A stretch of 64,000 bases of DNA from Cryptococcus deneoformans JEC21 (Eukaryota > Basidiomycota > Tremellomycetes > Tremellales > Cryptococcaceae), in NCBI RefSeq assembly GCF_000091045.1, contig NC_006691.1, forward strand, positions 781,301-845,300. Direction: 5' to 3'. The position numbers were made by a program, and so were the translations under genes. Position 1 is the first letter of the stretch; every line of letters begins with the position of its first letter. The notes under the pieces are model-generated. The model saw nothing but the letters and a program-made list of their open reading frames with translations, made no database searches and was not told the DNA's origin. Below are positions 1 to 12,305 of this stretch, in pieces.

Positions 1-1685
1 TCCTGTGAAGTATTGTCAGGATCTGGTCATATGCTCATACAAGGTCACGTACTTTGCAAACTCCTTTCGATGAGATTCAGCGTATCGATCATTCACACGA
101 GTCGTGCCCTCAATCAAACCCCAACCTCCCACCCCAAGCTGTTGATTGGTATGGACCAATTTTTCCACCTCGGCATGTTTGCCTTTAAGCAATTCCGCTC
201 CGAATCTGGCACTGCCTTCGGGTAAACGCGCGTTCATCTCTTCCAGAATGTTCTGTGCGGTTTCCGAAAATTGAGTGTTGGATAGTGCAGGAGGGGCGGA
301 GTTGCCGAAAAGAATTTGGGTTTTACTTGGGGGAGAGGGAAGGGGTGGAAACCCTCCAGGAACTTTAGGACATTCCTCTTGCTTTTTGCAAGTTTGGTCG
401 ATGTCCATATAATGCAGAGAAATGGTGGGTAATGGCGGGTAGACACTGGAAATACTGGCGGCACTAGATATTGACAATGCGGGCATAGACTTGCGAATAA
501 GGGATCCAGCATCACCTGAATGGTCTCGGCTTCCTACGGGAGCCATTGATCTTCTCTCTTTTAGGAGGCTGGCGTTTTTAATTCTACCCACACATGGAAG
601 CTCGTTCTCCTCGTCACTCAATGACTTCACATGCTGATCAAAGCTGGAAGGTGTAGATGAGCACAGCCGAATGGTACTAGGCCTTTCTTGAAGTGTATGC
701 CTCGAATGACGTCTGGGGATACCCACCGTCGAAGCAGGCGACGGAGGAATATTCGCCACAATTTCTTGATGCTCTTCACTTTTTTCGTGATGCCCAGTGG
801 TAATCGCTTTGGCCACCGCCTCCCAATTATGATGATCTGAAAAGGCGGAAGAGGTCAAGCGATCCCGTCCGAATAGAATGATAGAGCCACGTTTAGAGAT
901 AGATGAAGTAAGAGCTCTCATGGATCTGGAATTGTGGGTATCGCAATGTACAGCGTTACCTATGGATTCGATCCATCAGCAAAGTATTTTGCTGTTATCT
1001 AACTAACATTTACCTTCAGATCCTGTTAACACCTCTCCATTATTTGACGACTTCCATGAGCCCAGATTGTGAAAGTGACTGATGGATTCCGGCCGTTCTG
1101 TGTCCTCCATTTTGGATACAATGCTGGCCGCACTCTCAGATAGTACTTCCCAGCTGTCGGACGCCCGTGAAATTAGGCTACGGTCGGAGGGTTCATGGCT
1201 AAGGGAGGAAGGACTGGACAAAGGGACAGGGGTTCTCAGGTCCGGCATTTCGTCCTCAAGCTTCCTCTGGTTCGTTGCTGGAACAGAGGAGAAAATAGTC
1301 AAGTCTTGAACAGGAGTTGGAACAGGGTCTGGGATGTAGAAATCGAGGTTTCCTGCGTGTTTTTGGCCATCTAAGCAAGGGCATATTAGATTTCACCGAT
1401 GGTTTTGACAGCTATCATGCATCTCACACTTTTGAAGGCGATCAATCATGTCTACATTCTGATTTTGACATTAGCTTTGAAACTGGGACATAACTGCCAC
1501 GTATGCTTCTTAAACACGAACCTTTCCACTAGCTTTTAAGCCATATTTCTTGGAAAGAGAGACAAGCTGATGTCTCTTGAGAGCTGTAAGAGCAGCACAG
1601 CTGCGAGAAATGAGAGAGCTTGTTAGAGCTGTCCCTCCCATACCAAAAAATACAACACCCACTTGCGAAGTATATCGTCGCTCAT
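1..1685 (-). CDS. SAP-domain protein, partial (3' end outside window)
   Basis: The coding strand starts at 1685 with a short exon (MSDDILR) ending at a GTGGGT donor. A CTAAC branch point and CGCAG acceptor lead into a conserved SAP motif (ALTALKRHQLVSLSKKYGLK), which continues over two further introns as NVDMIDRLQK. SAP modules are helix-turn-helix DNA/RNA-binding motifs usually found in nuclear proteins. The rest is a long Ser/Thr/Pro-rich region (exons near 1020-1365 and 53-965) with a conserved-looking helical block near the window edge (ARFGAELLKG, RVNDRYAESHRKEF). The last exon seen ends at 53 with a GTACGT donor, and an acceptor lies at positions 3-4, so the gene continues left of the window. 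An alternative ATG at 1641 would give a different N-terminus. The full protein was not recognised; a chromatin or DNA-binding role is only inferred from the SAP motif. Confidence 0.6.
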
Positions 1686-2089
1686 TGGGCTGATTGAATA
1701 GGAGGAAGGTTGCAAGAAAAGGAGATTTGGGCTCTTCGCTATCTATGTCGTGCTGATGTTATGTTATAGAAGGGTGTTTTGAGAAATAGCAGGTATTCGG
1801 ATGAGCAACACAACAAGACGATGTGGATGTGAAATCAGGCGCGATAGAATCCCTTTCAACTCTGCAATCGACGAACTTCCCCACGTGGCGTCAGTTTTCG
1901 ATGTATATTATTCCTAGCACTTTTTACGTAATGTCTAACTTCAGTAGGAGCCAGGAGTTGAGTTGACGCTGATATCTTGGTTCATCAATCCATTATCACT
2001 TCTTGACCCAGCTATCCAATCCCATATGCGTCAATGCGAGGGGCATATGTAATATTCCCAGTATTCCAGCAAGCTACTTCGGTATCATC
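1686..2089. promoter_or_regulatory. Divergent intergenic region, about 0.4 kb
   Basis: This spacer separates the SAP-domain gene (leftward) from the small membrane-protein gene (rightward), so it must carry both promoters. I see no TATA box I would defend, no long ORF and no repeat. Confidence 0.4.
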
Positions 2090-2434
2090 ATGCCGCCTCT
2101 TGGAGTGAAAGACCTCACCATGCCGTAAGTAGCTCACTGAGATCGTCAATCAGAAGTCGCTAATGAGCTCTATGTCCTTCTGCCTGACGCCTGACGTGGC
2201 AGTGCAGCGGCATTTACAATGGCTATTGTTCTAGGTGTGTCAATCGTCTGCAAACCCTTGCTGACATACACATTATCCCAAATAGGTGCACATGTGTATT
2301 CTTCTATAAACCAGGCTCGCCAGGAAGCCGAATTCAAACGAGCACAAGCACTTGAGTCAGAATACGAGAAAAAAATGAGGAGGTTGTCTGGCAGTCAAAA
2401 TAGTGCATTAATGGATAATCAAAAAGAGAACTGA
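2090..2434 (+). CDS. Small predicted membrane protein
   Basis: Exon 1 (2090-2124) encodes MPPLGVKDLTM and ends at a GTAAGT donor. The reading frame reopens after GTGGCAG with AAAFTMAIVL and ends at 2434. The C-terminal half is a charged helix (SINQARQEAEFKRAQ) typical of small single-pass mitochondrial or ER membrane proteins. A further possible 51-nt intron (about 2235-2285, GTGTGT to AAATAG) is a multiple of three. Splicing it gives a protein of about 75 residues with one short hydrophobic segment; retaining it gives about 90 residues with a longer one. No family was recognised. Being small and intron-split, it is easily missed by gene finders. Confidence 0.55.
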
Positions 2435-2861
2435 GGTCATCTACTATGACAATACAAGGACTATGTGGGAGGCATCCAAGTTATCAGTGTACTCCGAAAT
2501 ACCCATAACCGCAAGTTTCCCATGATTATTGGATAAAGGGTCGATAACGATGATATTTCCTTGAAAGAACTTTATGCGCGGTGACGACACCTCCTAAAAC
2601 CTATTACCTTCATGTTCTTGGTTTGCATTTGATATCGCCACCTTAGCGGCCCTTTTTTGCTTGGACTGGTAGCATCATATATTGCTATAAAACGTCCATA
2701 GGGGAAGAACTGAAATTCGCTTGAACAAGTGACGATTTCTACAACATGTAATTGAACAATGCACAAAGTAAGTGCTGGGTATATAAATGTATGCTTGGTG
2801 TCGAGTTAAAAGGGACTGGAAACAGTCCAAAAGAGAAACAATGTAGTTGACGTAGATCTCA

Positions 2862-3782
2862 TTACTGATAACGAGGCAGACCGAAGCGTACAATTCCTTG
2901 AGAGTCAAAATGTTTCGTGAGAGTGGTTACGGCTATAGAGCGGTGAGCTAGCCATTATTTTTATTCAAAACACTCCACTTACGAGGCGCAATGTAGTCCT
3001 TGGTGTGAACAATTTCAAACGTGCGAGTCACAGAGACATGCACCGCTGGTCCCCTAAACAGAGGTTGTTAGTCGAGCCCCATATGAATTTTTATCATTTA
3101 ATTTACCCAGTGATTCTCATCAGCAAAGCTTTTAAACGGAATCTGCCGACGTGGCGGACGCTCACATCCGGAAACACAAAGTAAACGCCTTGTGCACCCG
3201 TTTGGTCGTCCATTTCGGCAGGCGTAGCAACAAGAGTGCCGTACAGCATCGACACAGGCGCGGTGTGAGGAGATGTCACTATCGCAGCATCCTGTCCATT
3301 TTGAGTTTCAAGAGAAAGGTGGCACACTAGAAACGGAAGCTCGTCATAACTTGGAAAAGCTCATCAGCAAATCACCATTAACATATGACACTGACTAGTA
3401 AAACTTACGGAATTATCTGCTCTCCTCGAGCATCCCAACAGTCCAATTGTATTATCAATGGGGGGGAAAGAGGTAATCGAGAAAGGTAAGCTTTTTCGAA
3501 CGCCGCTGATCTCAGAGGTTGTTGTATAGGAGTGATGCGATACGTTCTGCCACCAATCGATCAGCTCAAACGATGTGTGTGAGATCCGTCATGCCCGTCA
3601 ACCAGCACTGATGTCCTAAGTCCGTGCTTCCAGGAAGATCCTCTCCATGGTTCTTGGAGCTATCTCGGCATAGGTCTGATCCCGTCCTCCAGGAAATCGT
3701 ACATAAATTGAATGCAAGAATGAAATAGAAAAGAGACATACCTATGCAAATTTCGAGAAACATGATTAGAGGGGTCCGCCAT
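2862..3782 (-). CDS. Velvet-domain transcriptional regulator
   Basis: Velvet proteins (VeA, VelB, VosA families) are fungal NF-kB-like DNA-binding regulators of development, light response and secondary metabolism. The spliced protein shows the domain in order: YRITPIQQPLRSAAF and PPLIIQLDCWD (first strand block), YDELPFLVCHLSLE, the loop with TLVATPAEMDDQTGAQGVYF, then FPDVSVRHVGRFRLKALLM and a C-terminal VTRTFEIVHTKDYIAP ending TALTK-like (TTLTKHFDSQGIVRFG). The stop is at 2862-2864. The first exon (MADPSNHVSRNLH) at 3782 and the joint to the second exon near 3600-3660 are the least certain parts. The protein is little more than the domain itself, with no long PEST tail, so it resembles VelB/VosA more than VeA. 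It probably acts in the nucleus as a hetero- or homodimer. Confidence 0.85.
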
Positions 3783-6700
3783 TGTGATTTTAATGATTTA
3801 CTGATTGCGGGCGTTGGCGGGTAATTGCGCAGTATCCAGTTTGAGGCAAAGGAAGCACAAAGTTGTCTGAGACCTTGAGATACGCCCGAAGTTGCTCGAA
3901 AGGGTTGAATGACTTGATAGCACGCCTCTACACCACGTCGAATCGCAAGACAAAATGAACATACGATTCTGAGGTTTAGGCAATGATTGGCCAAATCGAG
4001 GGATAAGAGTGAAGACGGCACATCAAAGGCATAGCGACCATGAAAGGAAGTCATAAAAGAGGAAAAGGGAAAGCAGCGAAAACAGTCACAACGAAGGACC
4101 GATCGCAGCGAGGGGACGAAGGTCGTTAATATGGTTGATCATAAACGGTTCACAAAGGGGAACAATTAACGATGCCCAGAGATGGCGGAGTCATAGCGGT
4201 TTGAGAAGTGCGGGCGCGAAATGCAATGAATTATGATTAAATACCAGAATGAAGGACGCCATCAAAGCCGTTGATTTTGCAGGGCGGTGTTGAGTATTGT
4301 TGGGTAGAAAATCAAGACATATAAGCAGTAACAGATATCGAATGGATTATTATTGTGATTGATTATTGATAGAATATAATAAGACCTACATCAGCCTTTG
4401 CCTGGTAATGAGCACATGCACCCACCTCAAAAGTATTGCCGCCTGGTTGAGAGTTTCTTCAAATTTCGAAGCAACTTTGCAATGCGGTTTACGTCTGCCA
4501 CAATAGAGACCTTGTTACACTCGTTTTACAGACTCAGGCTACCGAAATTCACTTGTTATATAGGACGTACGGCTTTGATTCGCACCTAATGTAGCTTCAA
4601 CAACAGACTAAAAGAAAGAACGTCAGGTTTCGTACAAGACAGCCAAAGCAATAGTTGCACACCAAAAGCCAGCAAAACAAGTGGCACTTGATACGGCAAA
4701 GCGAGTGAAGGAAAGACGTACACAAATGTTATATCGGGTTCTTGCTGATCTTGAGCTCTTTTTAATCTCAACGGTAGGATTTGAGGCGAGTCACTGGGAT
4801 TCAGCCAATAGCTTGAGTATATGTTGGCACTCGTCGTAGAAAAGATGACTGTACTTCCGCTGGACCTGGGCCAGGCGCCAGCCAGCTGTGTCGAAAAAAA
4901 GAGTGCGATGAACGTATAACAATTGGTTTTTTTGGAGAGGATAGTAATATAGATGGCGACAGCGATGTGTAGGAGGTGCTGAAAGCTGTGGTGGCAACAA
5001 GAAAGTATCCGGAAGATCAAGGATTGGAGAAATACGAATTAACCTGGATTGGCTAATAAAGTTGCCTTGAAGAGGAGGGTCGCGAGATTGTGTTTTATGG
5101 ACAAAAGCGCTGACAATGAAGGGAAATGAAAGTGTTCAAAAAGAGAGTAAATGTGGTAGAATGGAGGCATCCACTCTTAAACGAAAATTCGTTGGATCAT
5201 GAAGAGATCATGTAAACTGAAGTAATGCCTATCCAACATTTTACTGTTTTAGTTGTCAGCCATCATTGTTCCTTCGGTTTTACCTTGTTCAGGATGTTGT
5301 ACGAGCGTGTTTCACGGTCTAATTAACTTTTCCACCAGAAAAAAATTGAGAGACATGTCTGAAGTCTGAAGTCTGAAGTTTGACGTCGACCGAGTCGGAA
5401 GAGGAAGTGGGAAGATCAGCGATGAGGGAAGAGTGCCGTCACCGTCCCTGAATCCCGCAGCGCTGCCGTCGTTGTCGGCAATTATTACCATATTTTTTAT
5501 CCTTTTTTATTCTTATTTGATTGTCGGGTTCTAAATTTTAGGGATCGCCCACCGCCTTTCGCATCACACCTTAGACCTTACGCCTTTTATTGTTACTTGT
5601 CGCTGTTTTTGGTTTTTGTTTGCCTGGCCCCTTCTTTGGCCTCTGGCATCAGGGGGCATCTGACATCTGACGTCTGACCGGAGCATTCCGCATTACCGAG
5701 CGATGATCATTAATTAATTAATGACTTAGGATTTCTGTATGCATGTGCTCAATTACAGCGTACCGACCGAGTATCGGAAGTACCTAGTAGTACAAGGCTC
5801 AATAATAACTTACGACTTGCAACCTGCAACTAACCAACAACCTTATTATTTGCAGCCTGCGACGTAACGATCGACGAGCAGTAATATCAAATCATAAACC
5901 ACAACTGCATCTGGGCAGTTTAATGAACCGCTGAATGAATGGATTTAAGGATTCCTCTGTGCCATAAAACCAATGATTAGAAGATACGCATAATATGTCC
6001 ATTTTTGGCCTTATTTCAGCTTAGAATTACTCGTTAACTCCGACAGTGGTTGAACTCGATTCAGAAGAAGCTTCATTTTGAGCCTGGTTCAGGGAGTTTT
6101 GGTAACAATTTTCGAACGGCAAATTCCCTTCTTCTGGGATACATATTTATGGTGATGATGAGTGTCCTATACGAGTAACTGTATGTAAAATCTATAAGCA
6201 TCTAATATCGCAAATCGAAAATCGGAATTGTCCCCTGGCTTTGATGATGATTGAACTGAAGAACCCTCGTGCGTGAAGTGATGATCTTCTTGTGGCTTCG
6301 TGTCACCTTAAAAACCTAGGCTTGGAGCCTGAGATTCATCGCCATTTTCCATTTTTCGCCCCCGCAATCGGGCTTCCAGTACTACGTTCCCCCCGACCTG
6401 ACGTTCGTTCATCTTTTGTTTCCGTCTTTCATTCCTATATGACTCGGTCAAAACTCACCATATAGTTTTGAGACTCGTATGAACTGCCCCGACCCTGTGC
6501 ATTCAACGGTACTATGCCGCCTTCTTTGAAGATATGGGTGACATTCACAAAGGTTTATAAGTATTACTTTGGAGGTGAAAGAGGTGCATTCACATTACTT
6601 GAAATCGGCTGAATACATGTTTTTTTTCAGGCGCGAGTTGATAGGCCCTGACCTAGGCATGAAGTTTCTCCATGCGACTTGTTGTAGGCTATTAGGAATG

Positions 6701-8716
6701 CATCCCGTCTGGCTGTCCCCCTCAGTCTGTCCCACTGATTGATGCACCATTCGCTCTTCTTCCTGATTCTCTCTTGATTTTTCCCCTGTATGTCGTGCTG
6801 TCAATAAATGCTACTGGTAATACCTATCACCACTCGACAGAAAAGAAAAGACATTTCATTACAATTTCAAGCCTGGTACTAATTAAACACAATCTTTCTA
6901 CCTTTGATCATACCCGTCCTTGTTGTTGCGAAGACAGTCCCGAGTTTCCCAGTCTACTTCTTCCACCTAATCGCCTTTCAGACGATCAACAGTCTGATTC
7001 CGGTCATTCAAGATGCGAACGCTAACCCCCAACATGTCTGGACGATGAAGACGGAAGTAATCAACACAACTCCATCGCCTGAGCAGCATTAGCCTTCTGT
7101 TCGTCAACTACGGCGTGAACGCTACGCATATGCATGTTTTGATGATGAAGACGAGAGTAATCAACAGCTCCTGCCCCCACCGCGACCTAACTCGACCTAT
7201 GACAACATGCGCCCTCTGCGACGGATCTCTTCCGCGAGGACATTTTGAGGCCGACGGTGAATTATATGGCACCTGTACTGATGAGTGCCGAAAGAAGAAC
7301 CATCCCCCCTTCACGCATACCCTTCACAAACGATCTTGATGCACTTGTTGTCTCACATCATACTATCGTTTGCATTAAGACCTCACAGAGCGAAAGCGAG
7401 GAGGTAGTCGTAGATACGTACATCACATGCACGAGCAGTGGTTTGATTTAGATGTCAGTAGGGAGGGGAGGTGTAGGCAGCGCTGTAGCTCCTCTTATTT
7501 ATAGCCCGGAGGACATAATTTATCACCTTCGAATACCTTTGAGATTCTCCACATGTCGACAAGAAGTTTTACTCATCCTTACCCATCCTAGGCAAATCAC
7601 TTGGAGACCTTTGTGAGAAAGCTGGTACGAAACGTCCTGAGCCTCCCTCAAATGTAGAAGAACACTAACTAGTCTTTGTAATCATCATCACAAATCCCAT
7701 ATCCGGGCATGATTCGGCTTGAGGCTGATTTGTTTTCATACTTTTCGATACTGTACTTCTACTATTGTTGTACATAATAATACGGGGGTCAGATTTAACT
7801 GGGTGAGCGCAATAGTAAAGCACACTGTCAAAAAGGCATCTCATCAGTCTCCTTTTCTACCATATTTCCCAATCCTCTTCCCTCTTGTTTTCGATTTTGC
7901 TCTCGCCTACAGCGGATATCTGTCCTTTCAGTCTTCATCGGTGGTGCATGTAGTCTTTATTGACGAAGGCGGCCCATCGTGAATGTATCGTGCAGCATAA
8001 ACGGCCTCTCTTCCCTTTTCTGGTTGTTCCTTAATGCTGTTATATGTCGCTGTAAAATGTAATACATGTGATAGTATACAGCTGACCTCGCGTTCGGATT
8101 TGGAGTACAAGGATGAGCTGCAGCCAAGTCGTTCTCAAGTACGTTGAAAGATAAAGCAGTACTCGTCCCAAAAAGGCAAACGAACATTGTGCTAACATTC
8201 CTCGGCAAGGGATGGGTGGCGCAAAATGATCGTTCCAATATTCCTCCTTTTGTGGGAAAATTAGGGCCGATAGATGCCGCGAGGAAATGGACAGAGCAAA
8301 TGAAGATGGAAGGACTGGTTAGATTGTGGAGAAGAAAGAGGAAAGCAGTGGTAACAAAACGATAGAGGACAGAAAAGAATAGTAGGATATTATTGTGCCA
8401 CATCGGCGTTTTGAAGCGGTGGCCGTGCTGCAGATGTGTGGCAGACGTCGCGAGGAGCAGTGTCTGATACATCCATATCCATAATACATTCCATCCACTC
8501 TTCACATCCTTCTATTTCTTATCTCGTCTCTCTGGCCGCTCTTCCCACAACTACAGTACGTTCATAGCTAGGGATATGCCCGCCTTTATATATTATTCGG
8601 AACACAGCTGATAATTACCACTCGTCCCTCCTTGCCACCTCCAACCCTTCCACCGCATTCTTTCTCGCTTTCACTCTTACCTCATCAGAAAACACTCTTA
8701 TAGAACTTCCTACAAT
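3783..8716. other. 4.9-kb region without a recognisable gene
   Basis: Between the velvet gene (leftward) and UBC4 (rightward) I find only short ORFs with no family I can name. Points of note: a possible leftward two-exon ORF at about 5170-4800 starting MPPFYHIYSLFEH; a heptamer GTCTGAA repeated in tandem near 5359-5380; an imperfect duplication of about 60 bp at 7014-7073 and 7111-7170; a short ORF at 7115-7339 containing a Cys cluster (CALCDGSL, CTDECRKK); and weak ORFs on both strands at 7.9-8.5 kb. It could hold long 5' leaders, noncoding RNA, a fast-evolving multi-exon gene or decayed sequence. Confidence 0.4.
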
Positions 8717-9597
<881 letters not shown>

Positions 9598-10742
9598 TCA
9601 GAAAATCATTTGTTTAATGACCTCACTTATATACATTTCCCTTCCCTGACTGTTATGCCATGACTATCGCCTTCTTCCATTATACACACGTTTTTGAACA
9701 CGTTGGCTCCCGATGTCGTTATCGTGCATCTGTATGAGACATCTTGTATAACTGTGGATTGCACGAATCGTCGAGATGGTGCGAAGCATCACGCATTTCC
9801 ACTTGTCCCCTCGTTCGATACCACATTAGCGCCAGAGCAGTCGTTATGGTCAATTTTTCCTCCCGCCCCACCCCATAATTCTTAGGGGTCTCTCATCACT
9901 TCTGCCATTAACAAACATCGACGCTGGTGTGGCCTACTTGGCGAATCATTTCAGTAACAGACTGCAATTCGTTGTTTTTCCTTTCTACAATCAGTTTGGT
10001 CCCCCGTTTACAGTCAACGCAAGCCTACTAGCGTTTTTGGGTAACAACCGGCATGGATGGATGGAGAATCATACGACCAGCAGCAGAGCAGCTAGTTGTC
10101 AACCATTGTATGATCAATAGCAAACCATCTCATTAAGGTATGGGACTTCCATCTCTTCAAAAGGTGGCCCCATCAACTGTCATATTACAACCAAGGATTT
10201 CAGTAAATTTTGTCCTTCGATTCAATGTCTGTACAGTAGTGAAGCTTGCAAAACTGAAGGTTATTTAACTAGGGAGCTGACAAAATGACTGAAGGCCTCG
10301 AGCTGCAGCAACAACGTGCATTGGTCCTGTATACATCATTAAATAATCTCCTGCTACAGCTTTCTTCGAAAGCGGCACATGCTACAAGCTACAAGTCTTT
10401 CGGTTCATGAAAGCATTACGATGTGCATGATGAATTATAATGTGGAAAGCAACAACATCGATCGACCGAGACGGAGCAACGAGCATTATACGTAATTAGT
10501 AGCTAATTGTTTCTTGTAAGTTAGACTCGATAGAATTCTTTATCAAGTCGTTATCTCGTCGATTTTCTATTGATTTCTCACTTGATTCTTTGATTCCAAA
10601 AATTTTCCAGCCCTTAGTGACCAAAATGCAGGAGCGATTGCAATGCTTCCTATGCTTTGTAATGCAATCCAGAGATGCATAAAGTTTGCATATATTTGTG
10701 CTGCGTTGCAGATAAGTCTTCCTAAACTGAACCACGATCATT
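9598..10742. other. Intergenic region (convergent 3' ends), about 1.1 kb
   Basis: This lies between the 3' ends of UBC4 and the leftward GNA1 unit. Only short ORFs are present (for example 9694-9885 and 9929-10120), with no conserved motif and no codon pattern I would call coding. It is longer than expected for two abutting 3' UTRs. Confidence 0.35.
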
Positions 10743-12276
10743 CTATTTACTTGATGTTTCAGTAGTCGAATCTGATGAGGCAACACGTGAAGGAAATGGG
10801 GTTCTAGAGCGACCTTCCTTCGAGTCATCTGCTGCTTCGCTGTCTTTACTTTTCGCAACTCCCACTCCTTCTAAGATTGAAAATGCCGGTAAGGTACTTT
10901 CCGTCTTGTCTGAAGCGCGCCGGTCGCTGACATGTGAGGTGTTGCCACCCAAACCCTCCGCCGCCCAAGCAGGTAAGACACTCTCGTCGACAGCTGTCGG
11001 AAAGTCATACGTTACGCCCATACCCGCTTCCGATGACGCACTTGTGAACGTTCGCGGAGACCCTGGTGATTCCCCATCCGAAGCAGCGGTGCCATCTGGG
11101 ATGGTGAGCAGGATTCCTTTCTGGTCATCTGAAGTAACGTCTGACTGGGATAAAGGGTCATGAAGGCTCTGGTTCATTTGAGGGGTAATGTTCAATTCAG
11201 TTCCTGGAGTCAGAGTTCCCATAGTTGAGACGGGAGGTGCAAGAGAGTCATTGGGCGCATACGGCAACAAAGACTGCTGGTTCGACTGCGTAGAGAAGGA
11301 GACATGGGCTGTCCCTTGATCGCTCGGAGTATAATACGCCTAAGTTGTCTTTAGGAGGGGTTTTATAGATATAAGCCAAGATTGACTTACCATCCCTGCA
11401 CTCCGTTTATGAAAACCACAATTTTCATAAAACGCTATATTCAAAAGAATAAGTTCCGCAAATGAAAGGGGAGTCAAAAACTCACGAATTTTAGCTTCTT
11501 TGCAGTCCAGAACGACCTTGTAACATCCAAGGGAGACAGCCAAGTCCCTTAATCCAGTCACCAATTTCACCCCCAGTTTCTTCCCGCGCATTTCTTCAGC
11601 CACGACGATGTCCTCCAGATGTCCTGCAGCGCTTCCACCATTGATATGCTTCCGTTCAACAAGGAGCGTACCGGAAGCAACTAGGCGGTCAATTTTGGTG
11701 TCTACCATGACAACTGTGTAGTACGTTAGGGGACAAGATTTGAAATGTGTAAAAATCGCCTGGTAGAGCGAAGGGGCTAGAGCAGGCGACGGGCGAAGAT
11801 TGGAAAGAAGCTCGAAATGCTGCCGCAAGAGATCAGTAGACGCAAGAGGGCGGACCTATCGAATATATTCAGTGACGATACCTTTGTCGAGGTGCTAAGA
11901 GATAACCTACCTCGATATCTTTGGGGAGGTTTTCTCTCATACTTGAGGGCAATAATTTTGCATCGAATAGCAGGTCCAGGTCTTTGTTCGATGGGAAATC
12001 CTCCAGCAAAGTCTGGACAGTTTCTGTATCCTGTAGCGTATTCGGTCGATAATCATCAGTCTCATCAGTAGCCCGCTGATCTTTGTCACTGATCTGGGCG
12101 GAATGATCAACGAGCCTTTGCGGTGTTGTCTCCTGTTGCAAAATTTTGATCTTGGTATGAGAACTACCAGGCTGAGGGTCATCAATGACAGAAACCTCGG
12201 CGTTGACGCCACTAGAGAATGCCAAGCTAGAAGGCAATATATGTGAGGTTTTCGGAGACCCAATTCCACCGAAGAG
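10743..12276 (-). CDS. GNA1: Glucosamine-6-phosphate N-acetyltransferase (GNAT), with long C-terminal tail
   Basis: GNA1 acetylates glucosamine-6-phosphate with acetyl-CoA on the way to UDP-GlcNAc, needed for chitin, N-glycans and GPI anchors. The spliced sequence reads LFDAKLLPSSMRENLPKDIE, VRPLASTDLLRQHFELL, YYTVVMVDTKIDRLVASGTL, GHLEDIVVAEEMRGKKLGVK (acetyl-CoA motif A), LRDLAVSLGCYKVVLDCKEA and PFYENCGFHKRSAGMAYY, which is the family order. Two unusual points. First, the usual end (AGMAYY) is followed in frame by about 200 residues rich in Ser, Thr, Asp and Glu, to a stop at 10743. Second, the 5' side has no in-frame ATG between 12276 and 11940; instead its exon joins in phase, through a 65-nt intron (12341-12277), to the last RhoGAP exon. 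If GNA1 is made separately, the ATG at 11940 is the only plausible start and would remove the segment LFDAKLLP. Confidence 0.88.
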
Positions 12277-12305
12277 CTTACCGCACAGCGATCAGCGATA
12301 GTTCG

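Noticed and set aside
3566..4054. 162-codon leftward ORF upstream of the velvet domain
   Set aside because: It overlaps the velvet first exon in a different frame. Its terminal part coincides with the putative second velvet exon, but the long N-terminal part is not needed and lacks conservation clues.
10496..10858. 120-codon leftward ORF overlapping the end of GNA1
   Set aside because: It is a shifted frame over the true GNA1 C-terminal exon and its 3' flank, with low-complexity composition.
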